Below, piece after piece: positions 25,933 through 33,353 of a DNA stretch of 64,000 bases. The position numbers and the translations under genes are program-made. The DNA is taken from the NCBI RefSeq assembly GCF_900090195.1, contig NZ_LT607803.1:2914001-2978000 (forward strand), written 5' to 3'. How positions within the stretch are numbered: position 1 is the stretch's first letter; each line of letters opens with the position of its first letter. This DNA comes from Variovorax sp. HW608 (GTDB lineage Bacteria > Pseudomonadota > Gammaproteobacteria > Burkholderiales > Burkholderiaceae_C). The notes beneath the pieces were generated by a model. It was not told the DNA's origin. It ran no database searches and was given only the letters and a program-made list of their open reading frames with translations.

Positions 25933-27318
25933 CTACCGCTCCACTGCCATCGAATCGACCTGCGGCGCGAAGCCCGCGCTCAGGGACCAGTAACCGACAC
26001 CACCCGCGATGAACGCGCTCAGAGCAGTCGAGAGCTGCGGCGCGAAGGTCTCGACCAGGTAGGCCACCGCCGAGCCGACGGCCCACGCAACGAAGGCCCG
26101 CGGACGCCAGTCGGAATCGATCGTTGCGCCAGGCCGAACGACATACAGGTCGACGAGCACGATGGCGCCGATGGGCGGCACCACGATGCCCAACACTGAC
26201 AGCCAAGGAATGAACAGGGCCCAGACGTTGGCTGCCGCGACCACGATGCCAATCAATGCCAGCCCAACAGCAAAAAGGCGCATGCGGCCACCGCCGATGC
26301 GCGACCATCCGACCGCCGAGTTGTAGAGGCAATGCGCGCAGACCGAACCGAGATTGCAGACCAGGAAGACGAATGCGAGGGCCGACAGCCACGGCTTGTG
26401 CTGCGCCAGCATGTATCCGAACATGTTGTCCAGGCCGAAGGCCTGAGGCTCGGGTACGGCGAGCGCCGCGGTCATCACGCCGCCCACCAGCATCGCCAGC
26501 AGGTTGGCGAAGGGGAATGCGCAGAACGTAGCAATCAATGACTGACGAGAGTCCTTCGCCCAGCGATTGAAGTCGGCAGTGACGGTTCCGGCGTCGACGA
26601 ACAATGAGAGAACGATCGTCAAGCCGACGCCGAAGGGCATCGACAACTCCGGCTTTGTGCCCGCGTACGCGAGCACGTTGCTCCAGCCCGCACCGGCGGC
26701 AGAATCGATCGCAACCCAGCCCCCAAGCAAGACGAACAACGGCACCGACACCAGGCCGATCCAGTGCAATCCCTTGATGCCGACAAATGCGATCGCCAAG
26801 TACAACGCACCCGCCAGGATGGTCATCGTCAGGTAGTCGAGATGAAATGCGGCGTGGATCAGGTTTCCTGTGATGCCGGTTTGTACGGCATACCAGCCAA
26901 GAAGCAAGGTGGACAGCAGGCCGGACGCCAGCACATAGCCCCTCTTGCCGAAAACTGCGCTGGCGATCAGTGCAAAGGTATGCCCGCGCTTGGTACCCAG
27001 TACGCCATTTGCGCCTATGTATGCGAACAGCAGGACGTTGCCAATGATCATTGCCCACAGCGCCGACATGAAACCCATGCCTGCCACAAGTATTGACCCT
27101 GTCATGGCTCCGGTAATGATCATCGGAAAGCCGATCCAGACCATCGAAATGGAGAAGAGGCTTCGTCGTGCAGACTGAGGGACGGCCGTGTGTTCGTACT
27201 CGTCGCCCAGAACTTCATTTTCCGGATCTCGGATGGCGTCATCTTCGATGCGTGACCTGCCGTTGCCACCGCCCGCCGTGCGATATTTGGCGGGGTACTT
27301 CGTTGATTCAATGCTCAT
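25933..27318 (-). CDS. NCS1-family permease (cytosine permease/CodB-like)
   Basis: A 461-residue membrane transporter with about 12 predicted helices. Typical features are the early SLFSISMVWIGFPMIITGA and the later DAGTVTADFNRWAKDSRQSL, matching NCS1 nucleobase/hydantoin-type symporters. It heads the minus-strand unit (permease, amidase 2, sensor kinase, response regulator, amidase 1). NCS1 substrates are usually cyclic ureides, pyrimidines or related amides, which fits a following pair of amidases; the actual substrate is inferred only at that level. Confidence 0.9.
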   Translation of the reverse strand: MSIESTKYPAKYRTAGGGNGRSRIEDDAIRDPENEVLGDEYEHTAVPQSARRSLFSISMVWIGFPMIITGAMTGSILVAGMGFMSALWAMIIGNVLLFAYIGANGVLGTKRGHTFALIASAVFGKRGYVLASGLLSTLLLGWYAVQTGITGNLIHAAFHLDYLTMTILAGALYLAIAFVGIKGLHWIGLVSVPLFVLLGGWVAIDSAAGAGWSNVLAYAGTKPELSMPFGVGLTIVLSLFVDAGTVTADFNRWAKDSRQSLIATFCAFPFANLLAMLVGGVMTAALAVPEPQAFGLDNMFGYMLAQHKPWLSALAFVFLVCNLGSVCAHCLYNSAVGWSRIGGGRMRLFAVGLALIGIVVAAANVWALFIPWLSVLGIVVPPIGAIVLVDLYVVRPGATIDSDWRPRAFVAWAVGSAVAYLVETFAPQLSTALSAFIAGGVGYWSLSAGFAPQVDSMAVER

Positions 27319-27916
27319 GGGGGCTCCTCAAGGTAAGAACTGTCAAGGGCGCATGCGGACGTGACCAAACTACAAACGGGGAACTCGCCGGTGAACGCGC
27401 GGACAGGTTTGTTGCACAGTCGATTGCAGTGCCGGAGCCGGCGCGGTCCCGACGGGGCCATTGTGGAAGTTGGCTGCCTGCACAACAACGCGCGCCAGGG
27501 TGATTTGTGGGTGTGCGTTCGGGCTCGGCCCAATCACCCTTTCGGGTGAGTCAAAACCTGAAGACGTACTTTGTGGGAGGCGCGATGGCTCCTGAATCTC
27601 GCCGCAGGCCCAATTGCCGAGCATCCGGTCGGTCACATCGACGAATTGCTTCTGAGAACTCGGCGCGAACCACGTTGAGCAACGAGAGGTGGCGTGAACT
27701 GACGGGAGGCGCGAGCGCTGGCGCCGTCCTGCTGAACGTTCCCGCCGGCAGCGCTTGTTAGGAGCTGGCAACAGGATCGTTCTCATCGAGCATCCTGCTT
27801 GGGTCCCGGTTCAGCGGATCCTCGTTCGCGCACGGTTTGCATGCACCGCACCAATCACTGACACATCGTGATGTGATCCCTTCCAGCCATCTCATCTTGT
27901 CACTGAAAGAGCCGAA
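27319..27916. other. Intergenic region between permease and epoxide-hydrolase pseudogene
   Basis: About 600 bases of divergent intergenic DNA. It contains a 16-base near-palindrome TCACCCTTTCGGGTGA at 27534-27549, loosely similar to the island's regulatory box (CACYTT then GTG) but with different spacing and no matching promoter. No convincing ORF is present. Minus-strand frames of 60-140 codons lack recognisable motifs. Confidence 0.4.
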
Positions 27917-29152
27917 ATGAAGTACCCCAAGCCAGGATTCCTGACCATTGCAGTCGCCGTGAGTGCCATGGGCCTCGCCCAGTTGTCCCTCACAAGCTAT
28001 GCGCAGACGACGGCCAACTCCGATGCCAATGCAACGACGCGCGTCGTGGCCGCGGACGAGTCCATCCGTCCCTTCCGCGCCAGCTTCCCGGACTCGGCCA
28101 TCACAGAACTGCGTCAACGAATCGCGGCGACACGCTGGCCCGACCGAGAGACAGTGAGCGACCGATCCCAGGGCGCGCAGCTGGCCAAGATCCAGGAGCT
28201 CGTGCACTACTGGGGCGCGGACTACGACTGGCGCAAGACGGAAGCCAAGCTCAATGCCCATCCGCAGTTCGTGACCCGGATCGACGGACTCGACATCCAC
28301 TTCATTCACGTCAAGTCCCGTCATCCGAACGCGATGCCGCTGATCGTCACGCACGGCTGGCCTGGCTCGGTGTTCGAGTTGCTGAAGACGATCGGGCCGC
28401 TCACGGATCCCGCCGTCTACGGCGGTCGTGCCGAGGACGCCTTCGACGTCGTGATGCCTTCGATGCCCGGCTACGGCTTGTCCGGCACGCCCACGGCCGC
28501 CGGCTGGGGCGCGGTTGTGGCGCAGGCGCAGGGCCGCCAGGCGCCGCAAGGGTTGCTCGGCATCCACGTCAACATGCCCGCCACCGTGCCGGCAAACATC
28601 GCCAAGGCGCTCAAGAGCGGTGCGCCCGCGCCGGCCAGCCTGACCGGCGACGTGAAGACGGCCTACAACTCGATGAACAAGCTCTACACCCAGGGCGGCG
28701 GCAACGCAGGGGTGATGGTGACGCGCCCGCAGACGCTGGGCTACAGCCTGTCCGACTCGCCTGTCGGGCAGGCGGCGTGGTTCTACGACAAGTTCGCAGA
28801 CTGAACCTTCAGCGACGGTGACCCTGAGCGTGCGCTGACCAAGGACGAGATGCTCGACGACATCACGCTCTACTGGCTGACCAACAGCGCCACTTCGGCA
28901 TCGCAGCTTTACTGGGAGAACAACAACAATAACTTCAATGTCGTCGAGCAACGGACGCGGGAGATCAAGGTGCCCGTCGGGGTGACGGTGTTCCCCGGCG
29001 AGATCTATCAGGCGCCACAGAGCTGGGCCAGGAAGGCCTATCCGAAGCTGGCCTACTTCACCAGGGTCGGCAAGGGCGGCCACTTCGCCGCCTGGGAAGA
29101 GCCCCAGCTCTTCGCCGAGGAAGTGCGCGCCGCGTTCAAGTCCCTGCGCTGA
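27917..29152 (+). pseudogene. Exported epoxide hydrolase-family pseudogene
   Basis: Alpha/beta-hydrolase of the N-terminal-EHN epoxide hydrolase type, with a signal peptide (FLTIAVAVSAMGLAQLSLTSYA). Landmarks are RPFRASFPDSAITELRQRIA, LIVTHGWPGS and GHFAAWEEP (catalytic histidine). Two lesions inactivate it. The stretch from AAGWG jumps to WGAVV, losing about 25 residues that should contain the GGDW nucleophilic aspartate. An in-frame TGA at 28802-28804 replaces a codon (probably Trp) before the C-terminal third, which stays in frame to 29152. Recently decayed, since the rest is well preserved. Confidence 0.85.
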
Positions 29153-29155
29153 GAG

Positions 29156-29345
29156 GCGATCGACCAGAACGGGCGCATCGAGCAATCAAACTTCCACGAC
29201 TACCGGGTGCTGCGCATCAACGAGGCGCCGGTGATCGAGACTCGCTTCGTCAAGAGCACGGCGGCGCCGGGTGGCATCGGAGAGGACGGCACGGCCGCGA
29301 TCTTCCCTGCGGTCACCAATTCCATCTTCGCGGCGGCGACAAGAG
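29156..29345 (+). pseudogene. C-terminal fragment of a molybdopterin hydroxylase large subunit
   Basis: The frame IDQNGRIEQSNFHDYRVLRI continues NEAPVIETRFVKSTAAPGGI and GEDGTAAIFPAVTNSIFAA. This is the C-terminal end of xanthine dehydrogenase/isoquinoline 1-oxidoreductase beta-type (IorB-like) subunits, with the conserved PGGIGE motif. No start or upstream domains exist; the sequence follows the epoxide-hydrolase pseudogene by 4 bases, indicating a deletion junction. Confidence 0.7.
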
Positions 29346-29581
29346 CTCGAACGGTTCCGCCCCGCGCCCGAGACTCTCTTCTCGCACTTCATTCTGTCTC
29401 CCTGACGTCGGTCGTTTCGCCTGTGAAGGCAATGTGTCGCTGGCATCCGATGGACTTTCCTATCCCTTCCCTACTCCAGTGCCGCACGTGGCACGACAAT
29501 GCATCGCCCGCGAGTCAAAGGCACGCGCGGCGGGGGTGAGCCCATGAACCATAGTGCCGCCTGCAATGCGGGTCCAGCATC

Positions 29582-30370
29582 TCATTCTGAAGCTCTGGTT
29601 CGGAGCGCGTTGTCGAGTCCGGCCTTCTTGACCTCGGCGAACTCGCCCGTGGCGTGAGTAAGCTGGTGAGTATCGAAGTGCGCGCTGAGCGCGTTACGAA
29701 GGCCCTGCATATCCACTGATCGATTGAGCGAGCGCTTGACCAGTCGTAGTGCGAAGGGCGGTGCCTGCCCGATCTTCTGGGCAAACGCCAGGGTCTTCGC
29801 CTCCAGTTGGTCGTCCGGCACAACCTGGTTGACCATGCCGGCCTGCAGCGCCTCTGCCGCGGAAACTGGAAGCCCGGTGAAGAGCATCTCCTTGGCCTTG
29901 CGCAGGCCGAGTACCCACGGATGGATCAGTACTTCGACCGAGGCCGCTGCCAGAGTGTGGACAACCGGGTCTTGGAAGTATGCCGATTCCGAGGCGATGA
30001 TCAGATCGCACATGTTGGCCACCATGAAGCCTGCCGAGATGCAGGCGCCCTGAACCTGCGCGATCACCGGCTTGGGAAAGTCATAGATCTCCAGGCAGTA
30101 GTCGAAGAAGCGTTTTTCCTCGTGCATCCAGCGCTGCTCCACACCGTAGTGGGCGCGCTCGGCCTGGCCTTCCCGCAGATCGTGGCCCGCTGAGAAATGC
30201 GGCCCGTTCGCTGCCAGGACCACGACGCGCACACCCTCGTCCTCGCGCAGCGCGGCGAAAACCTCATGGAGTTCGTCCAGCAATTGGGTGTTCTGCGCAT
30301 TTCGCGCCTGCGGCCGGTTCAGCGACACACGTGCGACCTTGTTCAGGTGTTCGATCGCGATAAGTTCCAT
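29582..30370 (-). CDS. Enoyl-CoA hydratase/isomerase family protein
   Basis: A 262-residue crotonase-fold protein. Oxyanion-hole segments GPHFSAGHDL and QGACISAGFMVA are present. The second catalytic loop reads HTLAAASVEVLIHPWVLG and lacks the usual P-E/D-x-G motif, so it may catalyse a non-hydratase reaction (isomerisation, retro-aldol or hydrolysis). It is the second gene of the leftward unit driven by the box promoter at 30877-30925. In the island it could supply the hydration-type step missing between the acyl-CoA dehydrogenases and the thiolase. Confidence 0.88.
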   Translation of the reverse strand: MELIAIEHLNKVARVSLNRPQARNAQNTQLLDELHEVFAALREDEGVRVVVLAANGPHFSAGHDLREGQAERAHYGVEQRWMHEEKRFFDYCLEIYDFPKPVIAQVQGACISAGFMVANMCDLIIASESAYFQDPVVHTLAAASVEVLIHPWVLGLRKAKEMLFTGLPVSAAEALQAGMVNQVVPDDQLEAKTLAFAQKIGQAPPFALRLVKRSLNRSVDMQGLRNALSAHFDTHQLTHATGEFAEVKKAGLDNALRTRASE

Positions 30371-30417
30371 TGACGTTCTCCTTCAGGATCAATCCAGTTC
30401 CAGTTGGCGATTCAGGG

Positions 30418-30738
30418 CTATCGCGGGGCCCGTGCGAAGACCTCACCGATAGAAACGGCACGAAACGGTGTCGGCGAGTCTGCGTACGGCGCGTCTGGTC
30501 CCACCTTCTCGGTAGCGGAAACGTCTGGAGACTGCTGCGCGTCCTTCAGCCCCTTCCGATCGCCCGTCTCGATAGGCGGCAAGGACGAAGGTCGAGGGTT
30601 GGTCCAAGCAGTGAAAACGCCCACAACCACCGATGCTCCCAAGCACGCCGCGATGGTGACTACCACCGTGATGCTTCGTCGAAGCGCCTTAACGGAAAGC
30701 GCACGTGGTGCCCGCACTGAACTCGAATTGCTATCCAT
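30418..30738 (-). CDS. Small single-pass membrane protein, hypothetical
   Basis: A 106-residue ORF with one hydrophobic helix (SITVVVTIAACLGASVVVGVFTAW, about residues 22-45) preceded by basic residues, and a Pro/Ser-rich hydrophilic tail. This suggests an inner-membrane anchor with a periplasmic tail. It is the first ORF downstream of the leftward box promoter near 30900, about 140 bases from its predicted -10. No family is recognised. Confidence 0.45.
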   Translation of the reverse strand: MDSNSSSVRAPRALSVKALRRSITVVVTIAACLGASVVVGVFTAWTNPRPSSLPPIETGDRKGLKDAQQSPDVSATEKVGPDAPYADSPTPFRAVSIGEVFARAPR

Positions 30739-30875
30739 CAGAACACTCTTCGTTGAGAAGACACCTCCACCTAGGCCTGCGCGTACGCATCAGAGACGTA
30801 GTCGGTCAACGTTGCCATTGCGAGGTGCCTTGCATCTCAGCAGTCGAACCACCGGATCGAATGCTTGTTACGCGA

Positions 30876-30913
30876 CAGGTTAGAGGGGTGACAGGCCCCC
30901 CACAAGTACGCAC
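30876..30913 (-). repeat. 38-bp perfect inverted repeat, left copy
   Basis: Identical in inverted orientation to 31112-31149. The repeat covers the second half of the regulatory box, the -35 and the -10 of each promoter, making the two divergent promoters mirror images around 199 bases of unrelated sequence. Confidence 0.95.
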
Positions 30914-30925
30914 CTGAAGGTGAGC
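30877..30925 (-). promoter_or_regulatory. Box promoter 1 (leftward)
   Basis: The 25-bp regulatory box at 30901-30925 reads, on the minus strand, CACCTT, then GTGCGTACTTGTG. Its end overlaps a -35 TTGTGG; a -10 TAACCT follows after 17 bases (30877-30882). It faces the small membrane protein and the crotonase gene. Confidence 0.65.
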
Positions 30926-31099
30926 TATCGACCCGCTGGTCAGTCGGCAAACGACGATTCAGCAGCGCGCATGCGATGGCATCTCCACGCCTTCCTCCGA
31001 GACGTGGCCGTGGGTGAACGCAAGACTCGAGGTCGTGCGCACGACGTGGCCTCGTACCCCGACGAACGCAGCCCCCAGCACCTCACCAGCAGGTGCGCA

Positions 31100-31148
31100 T
31101 CCCACTTCCTCGTGCGTACTTGTGGGGGGCCTGTCACCCCTCTAACCT
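31100..31148 (+). promoter_or_regulatory. Box promoter 2 (rightward)
   Basis: Box at 31100-31124 (CACTTC, then GTGCGTACTTGTG), -35 TTGTGG at 31120-31125, 17-base spacer, -10 TAACCT at 31143-31148. It faces the DUF1330 gene 40 bases downstream and then a DUF1302 remnant. Confidence 0.65.
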
Positions 31149-31149
31149 G
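31112..31149 (+). repeat. 38-bp perfect inverted repeat, right copy
   Basis: Partner of 30876-30913, identical over all 38 bases when reversed. It is much longer than the shared box, so it reflects recent duplication or gene conversion rather than convergent binding sites. Confidence 0.95.
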
Positions 31150-31188
31150 CATCGCGACAGGCAATCGACTCATGTGATGGAGGTGGCA

Positions 31189-31506
31189 ATGGCCGCGTAT
31201 GTTGTAGTTGTCCGGGAGAAGACTCGCGATGCCGCCGAACTTGCGGCGTACTCCCCCAAGGCGAAAGCCGCCTCCGCGGGGCATCCGTTGATCGTTCGCG
31301 CGTTTCATGGACGCTACCGGATCCTGGAGGGGCCAGACATCGAAGCTGTTTCGATCCTGGAATTCCCCACCTTCGAGGACGCCGAACGCTGGTACGACAC
31401 GCCGGCCTACCGCGAGGCGCTTGCGCACCGCCTACGCGGTGCGGACTACCGCGCTGTCATTGTGGAGGGCCATGCTGTCGAAAGCGGGACATCTGTCATC
31501 ACATAG
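31189..31506 (+). CDS. DUF1330-family protein
   Basis: A 105-residue dimeric alpha/beta-barrel (ferredoxin-like) protein. Family landmarks are AAYVVVVREKTRDAAELAAY, then the central FHGRYRILEGPD and FPTFEDAERWYDTPAYREAL with a long C-terminal helix. DUF1330 proteins often sit in catabolic operons, but the function is not established. It starts 40 bases after the -10 of box promoter 2, with a GGAGG-like site just before the ATG; an ATG at 31177 would add four residues. Confidence 0.8.
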   Translation: MAAYVVVVREKTRDAAELAAYSPKAKAASAGHPLIVRAFHGRYRILEGPDIEAVSILEFPTFEDAERWYDTPAYREALAHRLRGADYRAVIVEGHAVESGTSVIT

Positions 31507-31520
31507 GGAAACGCCGCTCG

Positions 31521-31844
31521 ATGAGTAAGCAGAAGCGTTGCTCGCGTGGCCTCGCGCCACACACCCTTTGCGACGATCCTCGCTTTCGGCTGGCCGCCGA
31601 GACGACAGTGCGCCAGACCAATGCCGGCGATCCGAATCTCCAGCTCCAGTTCGACACGACAGTCCGCTACAACCTGAGACTACGCACACAAGACCTCGAC
31701 CAAAATTTCAGTGGTAACGCCGCGGGGTTGGGCGACGTTACGGCGTTTCAGTCGGATCCCTCCCACTGGCGTCGCCAGCTCGACCGTGGTAAGCCACTAT
31801 TTACCTCTATTGCGCGAACGAGGACTTCGACCCGTTCCTCCTGA
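31521..31844 (+). pseudogene. DUF1302 outer-membrane-type protein, N-terminal remnant
   Basis: The segment QLQFDTTVRYNLRLRTQDLD, then NFSGNAAGLGDVTAFQSD, matches the N-terminus of the intact DUF1302 gene at 53455-55200 (KVRFDNTVRYDIGIRAKDCD, then GNGAGAGDVTAHQSD). After GDVTAFQSD the frame leaves the family and stops. The signal peptide region is also replaced. It sits behind a box promoter, as its intact paralogue does, so it looks like the leftover of a second copy of that module. Confidence 0.75.
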
Positions 31845-31855
31845 GATTCTCCTCG

Positions 31856-32065
31856 TTGCGTCCCCTACAACGGCCCAAGCTGTACATCATCGGCAACGAG
31901 TGCGCCAAGTGCCCAGTTGCTCAAGCGCGGCATCGCCTTCGGGCGCTGGATAACGGCGTCATGTCGTGCGTCGACCCGAAGGCGCTGCTGCGCATCTGCG
32001 ACGCCCCACCCATGACTCGTGTATCAGGCACTGGCGACCTCGAGATGCGGGCTGGCGAGCCTTGA
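31856..32065 (+). other. Short ORF of unknown origin
   Basis: Sixty-nine codons (MRPLQRPKLYIIGNECAKCP and onward) with a CxxC-like ECAKC motif. It follows the DUF1302 remnant and overlaps the end of the HxlR gene on the other strand. It may be a fragment of a lost gene; I cannot assign it. Confidence 0.2.
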
Positions 32066-32401
32066 GACGGAGGCGTCACGACAGTCGGCCCACTGCAGCA
32101 GCCCATCGAGCGCCGGGCCAAGCAACTGGCCCCATTCCGTGAGCTGGTACTCCACCTTGGGCGGAATCTGCTGATAGACCGTGCGCGTCACAACGCCGTC
32201 CTCTTCTAGCTGGCGTAGTTGCTGAGCCAGCATCTTCTGGGAAATGCCGGGGGTCAAGCGCTCGAGGTCCGAGAAGCGTCGCACCTTGCCGTCGAAGAGG
32301 TGGAACACAATCAGCAGCTTCCAACGGCCAGACAGACATCGGAAGACCGCCTCTGCGCTGAAGGCGGCCGCATTCGGTCTGTAGCACGTGCTTTCTCTCA
32401 T
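32024..32401 (-). CDS. HxlR-family transcriptional regulator
   Basis: A 125-residue winged-helix regulator. Hallmarks are the FRCLSGRWKLLIVFHLFDGK opening, RRFSDLERLTPGISQKMLAQ as recognition region, and the wing YQQIPPKVEYQLTEWGQLL. HxlR proteins usually sense electrophiles or redox stress, often via an N-terminal cysteine; here cysteines lie at the start (TCYRPN) and before the GRWK motif. A GTG four codons upstream is an alternative start. It is downstream of the flavin-reductase gene on the same strand and could be co-transcribed with it. Confidence 0.88.
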   Translation of the reverse strand: MRESTCYRPNAAAFSAEAVFRCLSGRWKLLIVFHLFDGKVRRFSDLERLTPGISQKMLAQQLRQLEEDGVVTRTVYQQIPPKVEYQLTEWGQLLGPALDGLLQWADCRDASVSRLASPHLEVASA

Positions 32402-32436
32402 GTTATTTTCCACTCACAGGTTTAGTCTCATATGTC

Positions 32437-33099
32437 CTAGACAATGGGAGCGCCAACATCACGCGACCGTGTTGGAAGCGCCGTGCGTGCTGCACTTTTG
32501 ACGTCTGCCGCTGTACGCATCCCCGCGCCTGCCCCATCGCGCATGCGTGCGAACTCGACGACCTGTCTGGCCATCAGCTGCAGTTGCTTGCTGATCGCGC
32601 TGTCCAGGCAGTTGCCCTCGGTGTCGAAGATCTGCGAACTGCTGTTGACTGCCACGCCAACGGGCGTCGGCCAGCCGCGAAGCGCATGCACGATCGATCG
32701 CAACGCGGCCAGCGTGCTGCCGGTGGCCTGCCATCCGAAAGCGCAGGCTACGCAGCCCACCGCACGACCGTCCAGGTACGCCGCTTCGTCCTCGCGCATG
32801 TCTTCAACGTAGTCCAGCGCATTCTTGATGAGGCCCGATACCGAGCCGTGATAGCCAGGCGACGCGACGATGACCCCGTGACATCGGCGCAGCAGAGAGA
32901 TCATTTCGCTCGCGCTGGAGCAACGCTCCGTCCTGTCCTGCGAGTACATCGGGAACTCCAGCAGGGGCCCGGCCACGATCGCGGTCTGGGCGCCCGCGCG
33001 CTGCGCCGCATCCAGCGCAAAGCGCAGGGCCACCTCCGTTGTTGAGCCGGCCCTCGCCGTGCCCCCTATCCCGACAATCAAGGGAACAAACGTGTTCAT
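32437..33099 (-). CDS. NADPH-dependent FMN reductase family protein, copy A
   Basis: A 220-residue flavodoxin-fold reductase (SsuE/ArsH/chromate-reductase-like). Features are the phosphate-binding start VGIGGTARAGSTTEVALRFA, LLEFPMYSQD and the flavin loop VIVASPGYHGSVSGLIKNALDY. It likely provides reduced FMN to an oxygenase or reduces quinone-like compounds. Residues 3-190 are identical to copy B at 43.1-43.7 kb; the last 30 residues are unique. The ATG overlaps the stop of the upstream 79-residue gene by 4 bases (ATGA) and has AGGAG before it, so this copy retains its native start. Confidence 0.9.
   Translation of the reverse strand: MNTFVPLIVGIGGTARAGSTTEVALRFALDAAQRAGAQTAIVAGPLLEFPMYSQDRTERCSSASEMISLLRRCHGVIVASPGYHGSVSGLIKNALDYVEDMREDEAAYLDGRAVGCVACAFGWQATGSTLAALRSIVHALRGWPTPVGVAVNSSSQIFDTEGNCLDSAISKQLQLMARQVVEFARMRDGAGAGMRTAADVKSAARTALPTRSRDVGAPIV
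32526..33093 (-). repeat. 568-bp inverted duplication, copy A
   Basis: Matches 43135-43702 in inverted orientation without any gap. The two copies differ at only a few bases in the parts I compared (for example near both edges), so they are well above 98% identical. The duplicated segment covers almost the whole flavin-reductase coding region and nothing else. Confidence 0.95.
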
Positions 33100-33335
33100 C
33101 TGCGATCTCCTGAGCAGATCGTGGAAGCGTCTCTCTGCACGACGGTCGGTCGTGCAAATTCGAAGTCGACGACGGCTCGCGCATACAGGTAGTCGTTGCG
33201 TGCCAAATCGCTCAGACTGTTCATCTCGACACGCCCCTGGGCATCGCATGGAAATGCAAGCACCTTTTCCTGCCGCTTCAGCGACTGGTATCGAAGCTGA
33301 TAGTGGGCAGTGCGAGAGGATTGGTTCGATTGCAT
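33096..33335 (-). CDS. Small conserved hypothetical protein (79 aa)
   Basis: The sequence HYQLRYQSLKRQEKVLAFPC, then DAQGRVEMNSLSDLARNDYL and YARAVVDFEFARP, forms a short alpha/beta protein. A similar, possibly truncated, version occurs at 17489-17692, so this is a real family. Its stop overlaps the flavin-reductase start by 4 bases, implying translational coupling. No known function. Confidence 0.65.
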   Translation of the reverse strand: MQSNQSSRTAHYQLRYQSLKRQEKVLAFPCDAQGRVEMNSLSDLARNDYLYARAVVDFEFARPTVVQRDASTICSGDRR

Positions 33336-33353
33336 GGCGTAGTTGATGGAACG

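Noticed and set aside
27534..27549. TCACCCTTTCGGGTGA considered as a seventh regulatory box
   Set aside because: The arms are similar, but spacing differs by a base, the GTGCGTACTTGTG half is absent and no promoter hexamers fit.
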